Source of the DNA: Bradyrhizobium sp. BR13661
Lineage (GTDB): Bacteria; Pseudomonadota; Alphaproteobacteria; Rhizobiales; Xanthobacteraceae
NCBI RefSeq assembly: GCF_029892425.1
Contig: NZ_JARXWB010000018.1
Coordinates: 62,001-126,000 of the forward strand
Length of the DNA stretch: 64,000 nt
Reading direction: 5' to 3'
Shown: positions 1 to 8,762 of the stretch, piece after piece
How the letters are laid out: each line of letters begins with the position of its first letter
Numbering within the stretch: position 1 is the first letter of the stretch
The notes under the pieces: model-generated
Told to the model about the DNA's origin: nothing
Databases searched by the model: none
The model's input: the letters and a program-made list of their open reading frames with translations, nothing else
Position numbers and translations under genes: made by a program

Positions 1-93
1 GCCTAGGCGCGATCTCCAATAACCCCATCAACGGCCATGCCGCGCGTGCATCGCGCGGCAACGGCTTCGCACGTCCTGATGAAAGGCACATCC

Positions 94-1428
94 ATGTCCG
101 CTCCCACGCCGCTCTGGAAAACATTTCTGCGCTTCCTCGCTCCGTTGATGCTGAGCAACGCGCTGCAATCGTTGTTCGGCACCATCAGCAACGTCTATCT
201 CGGCCACATGATCGGCGTCGACGCACTCGCGGCGGTCTCGACCTTCTTCCCGGTGTTCTTCTTCTTGTTCGCCTTCGTCATGGGCCTGAGCACCGGCGCC
301 ACCGTGCTGATCGGCCAGGCCTTTGGCGCAGGCAAGCACGACAGGATCAAGATCGTCGCCGGCACGACACTCGCGGTCGGCCTATTGCTCTCGATATCAG
401 TGGGATTGGCCGGTGGCCTGTTCAGCCGCCAATTGATGATGGCGCTGGCCACGCCCGCGGACATTCTCGACCAGGCTAGCCGCTACGCGCGCATCATGCT
501 GCTGACGATGCCGCTCGGCTTCGTCTTCCTGCTGATGACGGCAATGATCCGCGGCATCGGCGACGCTGTGACGCCGCTGCTGGCATTGGCGCTGTCGACG
601 ACGATCGGATTGATCCTGACCCCGATACTGATCCGCAGCGACGTCGGCATCACCAGTCCAGCCTGGGCGGCCGCGATCTCCAACGCGGTGACGCTGATCG
701 TTCTCGCAGTCTACTTGCTGCGAAAGAAGCACGCGCTCGCACCGGACGCTGCATTGCTTCGTCATCTGCGGCTCAATCGCGCAGTGCTCGGACAAATCCT
801 CGGCATCGGCCTGCCAAGTGCGGTTGGTATGGTCGTGATGGCGGTCGCCGAGCTGGTGCTGCTCGGCCTCGTCAACGGCTATGGCTCGAACGCGACTGCG
901 GCCTATGGCGCGGTCAATCAGGTGATGGGCTACACGCAGTTCACGGCGATGTCGATTTCGATCGCGGTCTCGATCCTCGGCGCGCAGGCGATTGGCAGCG
1001 GCGACCGGGCCCGGCTCGACGGCATCGTCCGCACGGGTCTCGCGTTCAACCTCGTGCTGACTGGTGGGCTGGTGGCGCTGATCTATCTCGCTCCGCGCGC
1101 CGTGCTCGGCATCTTCATCACCGACGGCGCCGTGCTCGATCTGGCGAAGGGACTGCTCTTCATCGCCCTGTGGAGCTCGGTGCCGTTCGGCCTTGCGACC
1201 ACATTCTCAGGCGCAATGCGTGCCGCGGGAGTGGCGCTGACGCCGATGCTGCTGTCGATATCAGCCATTGTCGCGATCGAGTTGCCGTCGGCGGTGATCC
1301 TCAGCCGCATGATCGGACTTGCGGGCGTCTGGGCCGCATATCCGATCGTGTTCTGCGCCATGTTCCTCTTGCAGGCGGGCTATTACCTTCTGGTGTGGCG
1401 CAAGCAGGCGATCCGGCGCCTGGTCTGA
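94..1428 (+). CDS. MATE family efflux transporter
   Basis: A 444-residue, very hydrophobic inner-membrane protein with about twelve membrane segments arranged as two similar halves. It opens with a short cytoplasmic stretch and a typical MATE first helix (FLRFLAPLMLSNALQSLFG). MATE proteins export drugs or metabolites using H+ or Na+ gradients; the substrate here cannot be read from sequence. I chose the ATG at 94, which has GAAAGG nine bases upstream, over an in-frame ATG at 37 that would add 19 residues unlike the family. The first 93 bases hold nothing else recognisable. The gene appears monocistronic. Confidence 0.9.
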   Translation: MSAPTPLWKTFLRFLAPLMLSNALQSLFGTISNVYLGHMIGVDALAAVSTFFPVFFFLFAFVMGLSTGATVLIGQAFGAGKHDRIKIVAGTTLAVGLLLSISVGLAGGLFSRQLMMALATPADILDQASRYARIMLLTMPLGFVFLLMTAMIRGIGDAVTPLLALALSTTIGLILTPILIRSDVGITSPAWAAAISNAVTLIVLAVYLLRKKHALAPDAALLRHLRLNRAVLGQILGIGLPSAVGMVVMAVAELVLLGLVNGYGSNATAAYGAVNQVMGYTQFTAMSISIAVSILGAQAIGSGDRARLDGIVRTGLAFNLVLTGGLVALIYLAPRAVLGIFITDGAVLDLAKGLLFIALWSSVPFGLATTFSGAMRAAGVALTPMLLSISAIVAIELPSAVILSRMIGLAGVWAAYPIVFCAMFLLQAGYYLLVWRKQAIRRLV

Positions 1429-1530
1429 TCGTCAAGATATTATGACCGTCATTAAACGGTGGACCTGTGGCGCGCCCTGCGCCACAATGCAAAAAATTCA
1501 TCTCAAAAAGCCTGGTCAGGGAGAACGAAT

Positions 1531-2139
1531 TTGACCCGCACAGCCCCGCAATTCCTGTTCGATTTCGGCAGTCCGAACGCCTATCTCAGCCATCTGGCGA
1601 TCCCGGCGATCGAGCAGCGCATCGGCGTCAAATTCGAATATGTGCCGATCCTGCTCGGCGGCATCTTCAAGTCGACCAACAACAGGTCGCCGGCGGAGAC
1701 GCTCGCCGGCGTCAAGAACAAGCGCGAATTCCAGCAGGTGGAAACCGAGCGCTTCCTCAAGCGCTTCAAGGTCCAGCCCTACGTCTTCAATCCCGACTTC
1801 CCCATCAACACGCTGAACCTGATGCGCACTGCGATCGCCGCTCAGCTCGAGGGCGTGTTCGAGAAATATGTCGACGCGGCCTTCTACCACATGTGGCGCG
1901 ACCCGAAGAAGATGGACGATCCTGAAGTTGCGGCCAAGGCGCTGGCGTCATCAGGCCTCGACGCGCAGAAGCTGTTCGCCCGTGCCCAGGAACCGGAGGT
2001 AAAGGGCAAGCTGATCAAGAACACCGAGGAAGCGGTCGCACGCGGCGCGTTCGGCTCGCCGACCTTCTTCGTCGGCAACGAGATGTTCTTCGGCAAGGAG
2101 CAGCTGCGCGAGGTCGAGGAGATGGTGCTGGAGAAGTGA
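1531..2139 (+). CDS. 2-hydroxychromene-2-carboxylate isomerase family protein (DsbA-like fold)
   Basis: A 202-residue protein of the DsbA/kappa-GST-like HCCA isomerase family. The N-terminus FDFGSPNAYL matches the family's glutathione-binding strand and Ser/Pro motif. The C-terminal GSPTFFVGNEMFFGK is the usual cis-Pro plus substrate-side motif. Members isomerise 2-hydroxychromene-2-carboxylate in naphthalene breakdown, but many homologues sit outside such pathways, and no other aromatic-degradation gene is nearby. The start is TTG at 1531 with CAGGGAG upstream; an in-frame ATG at 1459 would add 24 non-conserved residues. Family assignment is firm, substrate unknown. Confidence 0.85.
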   Translation: MTRTAPQFLFDFGSPNAYLSHLAIPAIEQRIGVKFEYVPILLGGIFKSTNNRSPAETLAGVKNKREFQQVETERFLKRFKVQPYVFNPDFPINTLNLMRTAIAAQLEGVFEKYVDAAFYHMWRDPKKMDDPEVAAKALASSGLDAQKLFARAQEPEVKGKLIKNTEEAVARGAFGSPTFFVGNEMFFGKEQLREVEEMVLEK

Positions 2140-2227
2140 TCCAGCATCCTCCAGAAAGCGGGTGGTCTCCTCGAGGTCGTTCTGGCATTCTCCAGGACGG
2201 TGGAAGAGCAAAAATAAGGACTTTCCC

Positions 2228-3151
2228 ATGCGCATCCTCGTGGTCGGCGCCGGCGCCATCGGCGGCTATTTTGGTGGCAGGCTGTTGCAGGCCGGCCGCG
2301 ACGTAACCTTTCTGGTCCGCCCCAAACGCGCCAGCGAACTCGCGAGCGACGGCCTCGTCATCAAGAGCCCGAATGGCGACGTGACCTTGAAGAACCCGCC
2401 GACAGTGCAGGCCGACGCGATCAAGGACAAGTTCGACGTCGTGCTGCTGAGCTGCAAGGCGTTTGACCTCGACGATGCCATCAAGTCGTTCGCCGCCGCC
2501 GTCGGCCCTGATACCGCGATCATCCCGATGCTCAACGGCATGAAGCATCTCGACACGCTCGATGCCAAGTTCGGTAGCGAGCGCGTGCTCGGCGGTCTCT
2601 GCGCCATCGCCGCAACCTTGAACGAGAAGCGCGAAGTGGTGCAGCTGCAGCCGATGCAGTCGATCAATTACGGCGAGCGCGACGGCAAGCTGTCGGATCG
2701 CGTCAGGGCGATCGACGAGGCCTTCAAGAGCGGCATCAATGGTGCCAACGCCAGCCAGAACATCATGCAGGACATGTGGGAGAAGTGGGTGTTCCTCTCT
2801 TCGCTCGCAGCCTCCACCAGCCTGATGCGCACCTCCGTCGGCAACATCCTCGCTGCTCCCGGCGGCCGGGATTTCCTGCTCGGCATGCTGGACGAGACCA
2901 GCGCGATCGCCACCGCATCCGGCTACACGCCGGGCGGCCCGTTCTTCGAGCGCGTCAAGGGCAACCTCACCACCGAGGGCTCGCCGATGACGGCCTCGAT
3001 GTTCCGTGACATCAAGGCAGGCCTCCCGGTCGAGGCCGATCACGTGATCGGCGATCTCATTGCACGCGCCGATGCGGCCAAGGTCCCCGTGCCGAAGCTG
3101 CGCATCGCGTACACGCATCTGAAGGCGTATGAGAAGCAGCGGGCGGGGTAG
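2228..3151 (+). CDS. ketopantoate reductase (PanE/ApbA) family oxidoreductase
   Basis: A 307-residue NADP-binding oxidoreductase. The N-terminal Rossmann motif is GAGAIGGYFGG (about residues 7-17), followed by the MLNGMKHL segment that corresponds to the family's LQNG. The C-terminal ApbA_C helical domain starts near residue 175 with WEKWVFLSSLAA. True PanE enzymes have a Lys followed by an Asn in this helix; here Lys is present but the expected Asn position reads Ser, so this may act on another 2-oxo acid. The ATG at 2228 directly precedes the MRILVVGAG beta strand. Family firm, pantothenate role uncertain. Confidence 0.85.
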   Translation: MRILVVGAGAIGGYFGGRLLQAGRDVTFLVRPKRASELASDGLVIKSPNGDVTLKNPPTVQADAIKDKFDVVLLSCKAFDLDDAIKSFAAAVGPDTAIIPMLNGMKHLDTLDAKFGSERVLGGLCAIAATLNEKREVVQLQPMQSINYGERDGKLSDRVRAIDEAFKSGINGANASQNIMQDMWEKWVFLSSLAASTSLMRTSVGNILAAPGGRDFLLGMLDETSAIATASGYTPGGPFFERVKGNLTTEGSPMTASMFRDIKAGLPVEADHVIGDLIARADAAKVPVPKLRIAYTHLKAYEKQRAG

Positions 3152-3158
3152 CCCCGCA

Positions 3159-3746
3159 CTATTTGAAATACGCCAGATAATGCGCGAGCGCGGTGATCTC
3201 TTCCTCGCTCAGCGAGTACGCAACATCAGCCATCGCGGCGACGCCGCCACCGACGCGCAGGCCCGCCTTGTAATCGTGCAGCGCCTTCACGAGATATTCC
3301 TCGCGTTGGCCTGCTAGGCGGGCGACAGCCTTGGTGCCGGCGAAACTATCCGTGTGGCATGAAGCGCAGCGACGGCCGACAGCCGCTTGCGCGCCTTTCT
3401 TCGACAGATCCGGATCCTTGTCTTCAGGTCCCTTCGGCGGCGTCATCGCGGCGAAATAGGCGCCGAGACTGCGGATATCCTCGTTGGCGATTTGCTCCGC
3501 TATCGGCTGCATCTGCTCGTTCTTGCGCGAGCCCGCGCGGAAGAACACGAGTTGCCATTGCAGGAATTGGTCGGGCTGCCCGGCCAGCGAGGGAATGTTC
3601 TCGGTCTGCGAGATGCCGTTCTCGCCGTGGCAGCCGGAGCACACGGCCGCCTTCTCCTGAACGGCGGCGTTGTCGGCGGCTTGCGCCGGAGCGAGTGCGA
3701 GGAGCACGGCTGCGCTGATTGCGTGCGAGATGAACTGCCGGCGCAT
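3159..3746 (-). CDS. periplasmic diheme cytochrome c (c4/c553-like)
   Basis: A 195-residue secreted protein. A Sec signal peptide (LLALAPAQA-ADNA, cleavage near residue 23) is followed by two cytochrome c modules with heme attachment sites CSGCH (about residue 36) and CASCH (about residue 130). Each module has a downstream Met that could be the second ligand. Diheme c4-type cytochromes shuttle electrons from periplasmic dehydrogenases to terminal oxidases. It lies just downstream of, and in the same direction as, the PQQ-type dehydrogenase at 3934-5205, suggesting it is the electron acceptor. A terminator and a repeat lie between them, so it may have its own promoter. Confidence 0.88.
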   Translation of the reverse strand: MRRQFISHAISAAVLLALAPAQAADNAAVQEKAAVCSGCHGENGISQTENIPSLAGQPDQFLQWQLVFFRAGSRKNEQMQPIAEQIANEDIRSLGAYFAAMTPPKGPEDKDPDLSKKGAQAAVGRRCASCHTDSFAGTKAVARLAGQREEYLVKALHDYKAGLRVGGGVAAMADVAYSLSEEEITALAHYLAYFK

Positions 3747-3772
3747 GGTGGGAATTCCAATCTATCGACTTC

Positions 3773-3867
3773 GTCATTCCGGGGCGTGCGGAGCACGAGC
3801 CCGAAATCATAACCACGAGTCGGGGTTATGGGTTCCGGACTTGCGCTGGCGCGCAATCCGGAACGAC
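3773..3867. repeat. family A palindromic intergenic repeat (GTCATTCCGGGGCG type)
   Basis: Begins GTCATTCCGGGGCG and ends with the imperfect inverse CCGGAACGAC. Related copies, same ends and similar length, occur at 16666-16760, 30530-30653 and 40509-40596. All are intergenic. They resemble REP/BIME-type elements common in this bacterial group. Confidence 0.75.
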
Positions 3868-3876
3868 AGCGGAGTG

Positions 3877-3919
3877 AAAATGAAAAGAGGCTGCGGCGCC
3901 TTGCGAGCACCGCAGCCTC
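3877..3919 (-). terminator. rho-independent terminator of the PQQ-type dehydrogenase gene
   Basis: On the minus strand, GAGGCTGCGG (3919-3910) pairs perfectly with CCGCAGCCTC (3896-3887) around a 13-base loop. A T-rich run TTTTCATTTT (3886-3877) follows. It starts 15 bases after the stop codon of the dehydrogenase gene. Confidence 0.85.
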
Positions 3920-3933
3920 CTGGTCATGTCGCG

Positions 3934-5205
3934 CTACTTCTTGCTGTAGCTGATGCGATAGATCGCGCCGGCCCAATCGTCGGCGACGAGGATCGAGCCG
4001 TCCTTGGCGAGAACGATGTCATCGGGGCGGCCGAGATAGCCCTGGTCACCCTCGATCCAGCCGGAGGCGAACACCTCCTGCTTGGCGTTCTTGCCGTCGG
4101 GCCCGACGATCACGCGCATGATGCGCCCGCCCTGGTACTTGTGACGGTTCCAGGAGCCATGCTCGGCGATCAGGATGTTGTTCTTGTACTCGGCGGGGAA
4201 CTGGTCGCCGGTATAGAACTTCATGCCGAGCGGAGCGACGTGGGCGCCGAGGTTCAGCACAGGCGGCGTGAACTCGGAGCATTTGTGGCCCATCGCGAAC
4301 TTCGGATCGGGAAGGTCGCCCTGGTGGCAGTAGGGATAGCCGAAATGCTCGCCGAGCTTGGAGATCATGTTCAGCTTGTCCGAGGGCAGGTCGTCGCTGA
4401 CCCAGTCGCGCGCGTTCTCGGTGAACCAGTACTTGCCGGTGCGCGGATCGACGTCGCCGCCGACCGAGTTGCGAACGCCGAGCGCGTAGACCTCGGCATT
4501 GCCGGTCTTCGGATCGACGCGCCGGATCTGCGAGACGCTGGTCGGCGGAATGCCGACGTTGAAGGGCGGTCCGAACGGAATGTAGAACCAGCCTTCCTTG
4601 TCGACGGCGAGGTACTTCCAGCCATGCGCGGCATAGGACGGCATGTCGTCATAGACGACCTTGCCCTCGCCGGGATTGTCGAGCTTGTTTTCGATATCGT
4701 CGTAGCGGATCAGCTTGTCGACCGCGATGACGTAGAGCGAACCATCCTTGACGGCCAGACCGGTGGGCATGTTTAGCCCCTTGAGGATGGTCTTGACCTC
4801 TTTCTTCCCGCCATTGTCCTTGATGGCGTAGACGTTGCCGAGGCCGAACGAGCCGACGAACAACGTGCCCTTGTCACCCCAGGCCATCTGCCGCGCGGCC
4901 AGCACGCCGGAGGCGTAGACCTCCATCTTGAAGCCCGCCGGCAACTTCACTTTCTTGATGATATTGGCGAGCTCGGATTCGGAGGCACCGGTCGGCGGAC
5001 CCGAGGGCGGCGCGAGGCCCTTCTGCGCCTCGGTCTCGTCGCCGAGGAACCAGTCATCCGGCGGATGGGTCCAGAATTCCTTGGTGCCGGATTCGTACTT
5101 CTTCAGCGCTCGTGCTTTGTCCTGTTGTGCGCTGGCAACGCTGGTCCCGGCAAGAAGGGCCACGGCCGCAAGCGCCAACACGGATCGATGGATCATCGAT
5201 GTCAT
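3934..5205 (-). CDS. periplasmic PQQ-type sorbosone/glucose dehydrogenase-like beta-propeller protein
   Basis: A 423-residue secreted protein with a Sec signal peptide (LAAVALLAGTSVASA-QQ, cleavage near residue 26) and a six-bladed propeller of the GSDH/sorbosone dehydrogenase family. Recognisable motifs are PAGFKMEVYASGV, NMPTGLAVKDGSLYV, GVRNSVGGDVDP, NILIAEHGSWNR and GYLGRPDDIVLAKDGSILVADD. Family enzymes oxidise sugars or aldoses in the periplasm with PQQ; no PQQ biosynthesis genes are in the window. The diheme cytochrome c gene downstream is the likely electron acceptor. Family is clear; substrate is inference. Confidence 0.85.
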   Translation of the reverse strand: MTSMIHRSVLALAAVALLAGTSVASAQQDKARALKKYESGTKEFWTHPPDDWFLGDETEAQKGLAPPSGPPTGASESELANIIKKVKLPAGFKMEVYASGVLAARQMAWGDKGTLFVGSFGLGNVYAIKDNGGKKEVKTILKGLNMPTGLAVKDGSLYVIAVDKLIRYDDIENKLDNPGEGKVVYDDMPSYAAHGWKYLAVDKEGWFYIPFGPPFNVGIPPTSVSQIRRVDPKTGNAEVYALGVRNSVGGDVDPRTGKYWFTENARDWVSDDLPSDKLNMISKLGEHFGYPYCHQGDLPDPKFAMGHKCSEFTPPVLNLGAHVAPLGMKFYTGDQFPAEYKNNILIAEHGSWNRHKYQGGRIMRVIVGPDGKNAKQEVFASGWIEGDQGYLGRPDDIVLAKDGSILVADDWAGAIYRISYSKK

Positions 5206-5586
5206 CGCGTCACTCCCCTAAGGCAGCCGTCAGGGCTGCACGTTCTTTGTTTTGCTGTGTGAGTAGGCGAAGTCTTTGGTCTGTCGAGAGGCAGACGCAA
5301 AAAGGTTAGCACATCTGCGGGCGGTGAAAAGCGCATCGCGTCCGCTGCGGTTGCGTTGCGCAAAAATTGAGACTGATCGTCTCACATCGTCGCATGCAGC
5401 GGCGACGACGTTCTCGCTGCACCGCGAAATCGCACTGGCGATCGCCTGTTTTGCAAGCAGCATGGGATGCAGCCAACACAAAGCCGCGAAAACAACCCCA
5501 TGCACAGTAGAACGGCAGAGGCCGGACGATGCGCGGCGACACCAGCCACGCATCTGATTCATCATGCGATTTGACAAAAGCGGCGA
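5206..5586. other. 381-bp gene-poor gap
   Basis: It lies between the starting end of the dehydrogenase gene and the 3' end of the epimerase gene. No open frame here resembles a protein. It contains the 26-base dispersed word at 5485-5510 and presumably the dehydrogenase promoter, but I see no clear -35/-10 pair. Confidence 0.6.
5485..5510 (+). repeat. 26-base dispersed word (CGCGAAAACAACC...GCACAGTAG), copy 1
   Basis: This 26-base string is identical to 46458-46483, in the same orientation, 41 kb away. Flanks differ at once on both sides. It is not palindromic and codes for nothing obvious. Confidence 0.8.
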
Positions 5587-6573
5587 CTAATTGGCGACGG
5601 GATACGGACCGTCGTCAAACGACGTGTCGTGGTAGCCTTTCGATCCGACCTCGCGCGCCAGGGCGCTGCGAAAATCGGAGCCAGCGCGCAGGTTGCGCAG
5701 CACATGGGCGAAATCGAATTCCGGATGCCATCCGAGCTCGTGCCGGGCGCGCGCGTTGACATAGACGCGGTCGATCTCGGGGAACAGCCGCCAGCCGCGC
5801 GCGGCATAAAGCTGCGCGCAATCCGGATAGAGCTCGCGCACGACGCTGGCCGCATCACGAGCGAGCGCGGCGAGGTGGTGCTGCCCGAACGGGCTGGTCG
5901 CCGAGACGATGTAGCGGCCGAAACCGAGCCCGGGCGCGCGCTCGACGGCGAGCAGATGGGCACTCACCGCATCAGCTATATCCAGCCGCCGATAGAGCAG
6001 CTCGTTGGCCTGGGCGTTGTCCAGCGCGTAAGCCGACCGCATCGCGGCATCGTCGTCGTCCTCCGGAAAGAACCGCGAGGTCCGCAAGATCACGACCGGC
6101 AAGCCGCGCTCGCGAAAGAACAGCTCACACAGATTCTCCGCCATCAGCTTTGTGGTGCCGTAGATGTTCTTCGGTACCGATGGTAGCTCCTCGGTGACCC
6201 ACACCGCCGCCTGCCCGGCCTCAGGCCTGAGCTGCGAGCCGAACGCGCTGGTGGTGCTGGTGAAGACGAAGCTCGTCACGCCGGCCGCGACGGCCGCCTC
6301 GAGCAGGTTGAGCGTCCCGGTGACGTTGGTGTCGACGAAGGCCTGCTTGCTGTGGGTCCCCACGTGCGGCTTGTGCAGCGTCGCCGTGTGGATGATTGCG
6401 GTGACGCCATCCATCTGCGCCCGGACGAAGCCGGGATCGACTATTGAGCCGACCGCGTCGGTGAAGGGCGACGGCTTGAGGTCGATCCCGCGCGCGGGCG
6501 ACCCGCGACGCCGGAACGTGCGGAGAATGGCCTCCCCGAGATGGCCGGCGCTACCGGTGACGAGAATTGTCAT
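5587..6573 (-). CDS. NAD-dependent epimerase/dehydratase (extended SDR)
   Basis: A 328-residue extended short-chain dehydrogenase. The N-terminal TGSAGHLGEAI is the GxxGxxG NAD(P)-binding motif. An active-site Ser/Thr region (TSTTSAFGS) is followed by YGTTK (Tyr and Lys of the YxxxK catalytic pair). The family acts on nucleotide sugars or related carbonyls; nothing nearby fixes the substrate. The start at 6573 (MTILVTGSAGHLG) is chosen because the longer frame to 6696 would run through the tRNA-Gly gene. Confidence 0.88.
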   Translation of the reverse strand: MTILVTGSAGHLGEAILRTFRRRGSPARGIDLKPSPFTDAVGSIVDPGFVRAQMDGVTAIIHTATLHKPHVGTHSKQAFVDTNVTGTLNLLEAAVAAGVTSFVFTSTTSAFGSQLRPEAGQAAVWVTEELPSVPKNIYGTTKLMAENLCELFFRERGLPVVILRTSRFFPEDDDDAAMRSAYALDNAQANELLYRRLDIADAVSAHLLAVERAPGLGFGRYIVSATSPFGQHHLAALARDAASVVRELYPDCAQLYAARGWRLFPEIDRVYVNARARHELGWHPEFDFAHVLRNLRAGSDFRSALAREVGSKGYHDTSFDDGPYPVAN

Positions 6574-6651
6574 GTCAGGCCCACGCCAGCCACCAGCGGC
6601 GCGCGGAAAACCACGGCCTGACCCGGTTTGGCTGGATGCGCTGGGAAAAAT

Positions 6652-6726
<75 letters not shown>

Positions 6727-7000
6727 ATCCTGTGTCGGTCGCGTGACGCGCCGGCAACGGCTGTCGTATGCCAAAAGCGGGAGGCGAATGCAACAGCTAC
6801 CGGCAGCATCATCTCGCTTTCGGAGCCCCAATATGAGCCCCGAAGCGGCCAAATCGATCGAAAATGGCCCGAAACCAGCGAATCGGCTCGGACGGATTGA
6901 AATTCGGCCGTCCCGGCCCAATTTTAGCGCCTGGACCGAAGCATATGTGATGGCGACGTGCTAAAGACCCGCCATTCCAGACATCAGACGAGGGGATCCC

Positions 7001-7921
7001 GTGACGATCATCGACCAGGGTAACGGAGCGAACCCGGCTGCGGCCGATCTGATCAAGGACACCACCACCCAGACCTTCGTGAAGGACGTCATCGAGGAAT
7101 CGAAGCGCCAGCCGGTGCTGATCGACTTCTGGGCGGAGTGGTGCGGCCCATGCAAGCAGCTGACCCCCGTGCTGGAAAAGGCGGTCAAGGCGGCCAAGGG
7201 CAAGGTCAAGCTGGTCAAGATGAACATCGACCAGCATCCGGCGATCCCCGGCCAGATGGGCATCCAGTCGATCCCCGCCGTGATCGCCTTCGTCAACGGC
7301 CAGCCGGCCGACGGCTTCATGGGCGCGGTGCCGGAGAGCCAAGTCAACGCCTTCATCGAAAAGGTGACCAAGGGCGTCACCGCGCCGGGCGAGCCCAACA
7401 TCGCCGAGATCCTGCAGGAGGCCGAGGCCGTCCTCGCCGAGGGCGACGCTGCTGCGGCCGCGCAGATCTATGCCGAAGTGCTGCAGTACGATTCAACCAA
7501 TATCGCAGCGCTGGCCGGCCTCGCCAAATGCTACGCCACGTCAGGCGCGATGGAGCAGGCCAAGCAGACGCTGGCCATGGTGCCGGAATCCAAGCGCAAC
7601 GACCCGGCCGTGAAGGCCGTGCAGACCGCAATCGACCTCGCCGAACAGGCCGAACAGCTCGGGCCCGTCGCGGAGCTGGAGCAGAAAGTCGCCGCAAACC
7701 CGCTCGATCATCAGGCGCGGTTCGACCTCGCCACCGCGCTGAACGCGCAAGGCAACCGGGCGGCCGCGACCGAGCAGCTGCTCGCGATCGTCAAGCGCGA
7801 CCGCAAATGGAACGACGACGGCGCCCGCAAGCAGCTGGTGCAGTTCTTCGAGGCCTGGGGCGGCGCCGACGAGGCAACCGTCGAGGGACGCAAGCGGCTG
7901 TCGACCATCCTGTTCTCGTGA
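7001..7921 (+). CDS. thioredoxin-TPR protein (CnoX/YbbN-like co-chaperone)
   Basis: A 306-residue cytoplasmic protein. The N-terminal thioredoxin domain has an intact WCGPC active site (about residues 46-50) and the conserved cis-Pro in SIPAV. The C-terminal half is TPR-like, with A-rich helical repeats from about residue 130 (ILQEAEAVLAEGDAAAAAQIYAEVL, shown in part). In relatives (YbbN/CnoX) this architecture protects substrates from oxidation and hands them to chaperones. E. coli CnoX lacks the second Cys; here both are present, so redox activity is likely. The start is GTG at 7001 with GAGGGGAT upstream. The next gene (Lon N-domain) follows by 75 bp. Confidence 0.9.
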   Translation: MTIIDQGNGANPAAADLIKDTTTQTFVKDVIEESKRQPVLIDFWAEWCGPCKQLTPVLEKAVKAAKGKVKLVKMNIDQHPAIPGQMGIQSIPAVIAFVNGQPADGFMGAVPESQVNAFIEKVTKGVTAPGEPNIAEILQEAEAVLAEGDAAAAAQIYAEVLQYDSTNIAALAGLAKCYATSGAMEQAKQTLAMVPESKRNDPAVKAVQTAIDLAEQAEQLGPVAELEQKVAANPLDHQARFDLATALNAQGNRAAATEQLLAIVKRDRKWNDDGARKQLVQFFEAWGGADEATVEGRKRLSTILFS

Positions 7922-7996
7922 GCGGCGTGCGCCGGTGATCCGACGCGCCAGGGGTGACGTTTCGAACGATACTTCATTGCCGACAGTGGGCATCAG

Positions 7997-8674
7997 ATGC
8001 CGATTAACATCGAATATCGCGGCCCCGCCGACCTTCCGGAGATCATTCCGGTGTTTCCGCTGCCGGGCGCGCTGCTGTTGCCGCGCGGCCAGATGCCGCT
8101 CAACATTTTCGAGCCGCGCTATCTCGCGATGGTCGACGACAGCTTCCGCGATGGCCATCGCTTGATCGGCATGATCCAGCCTGACGTGGCGCATTCGCCG
8201 AAAAATTCCGACAGGCCGGCGCTGTTCCGCGTCGGTTGTGTCGGCCGCATCACCCAGCTCGCCGAATCCGGCGACGGGCGCTACCTCCTCGAACTGACAG
8301 GCGTCGCGCGCTTCAGGGTGCTCGAGGAGCTCGACGTGCTCACCGCCTACCGGCAGTGCAAGGTCGATTTCTTCACCTTCACCGACGATTTCAAGGCGCG
8401 CCTGGGCGAGGATCAGGTCAATCGCGCGGCACTGCTGGTGGCGCTGGCAGATTTCCTGAAGGCCAACAATCTCAAGGTCGACTGGGAGGGCGTCGAGAGC
8501 GCGCCCAACGAGGCGCTGGTCAACGCGCTGGCGATGATGTCGCCCTATGGCCCGGCCGAGAAGCAGGCGATGCTGGAAGCACCAGACCTGAAGACCCGGG
8601 CCGAGATCCTGATCGCGGTCACCGAGATGGACCTCGCCAAGAAACGCACCAGCGGCGACCCGCCGTTGCAGTGA
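7997..8674 (+). CDS. Lon N-terminal (substrate-binding) domain protein
   Basis: A 225-residue protein made almost wholly of a Lon N-domain: IPVFPLPGALLLPRGQMPLNIFEPRYLAM near the N-terminus, shown by its key run FPLPGALLLP and FEPRYLAMV, then the GRI and FRVLEEL strands. It has no AAA+ or protease domain. Stand-alone forms are common in alphaproteobacteria and are thought to be protein-binding modules. Its position just behind the thioredoxin-TPR co-chaperone suggests a shared protein quality-control operon. It ends 24 bases before a 13-bp tandem repeat. Confidence 0.88.
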   Translation: MPINIEYRGPADLPEIIPVFPLPGALLLPRGQMPLNIFEPRYLAMVDDSFRDGHRLIGMIQPDVAHSPKNSDRPALFRVGCVGRITQLAESGDGRYLLELTGVARFRVLEELDVLTAYRQCKVDFFTFTDDFKARLGEDQVNRAALLVALADFLKANNLKVDWEGVESAPNEALVNALAMMSPYGPAEKQAMLEAPDLKTRAEILIAVTEMDLAKKRTSGDPPLQ

Positions 8675-8697
8675 GGGGCGTCGGTCCTGCTCTCAGC

Positions 8698-8762
8698 TTC
8701 AGCTCTTGGTCTCAGCTCTTGATCTCAGCTCTTGATCTCAGATCTTGGCCTCAGTTCTTCGC
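8698..8762. repeat. 13-bp tandem repeat, five units
   Basis: Five head-to-tail 13-bp units begin at 8698, 8711, 8724, 8737 and 8750. Units 2 and 3 are identical (CTCAGCTCTTGAT); the others differ by one to four bases. The array covers the stop codon and last residues of the minus-strand gene at 8725-9180. Confidence 0.85.
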
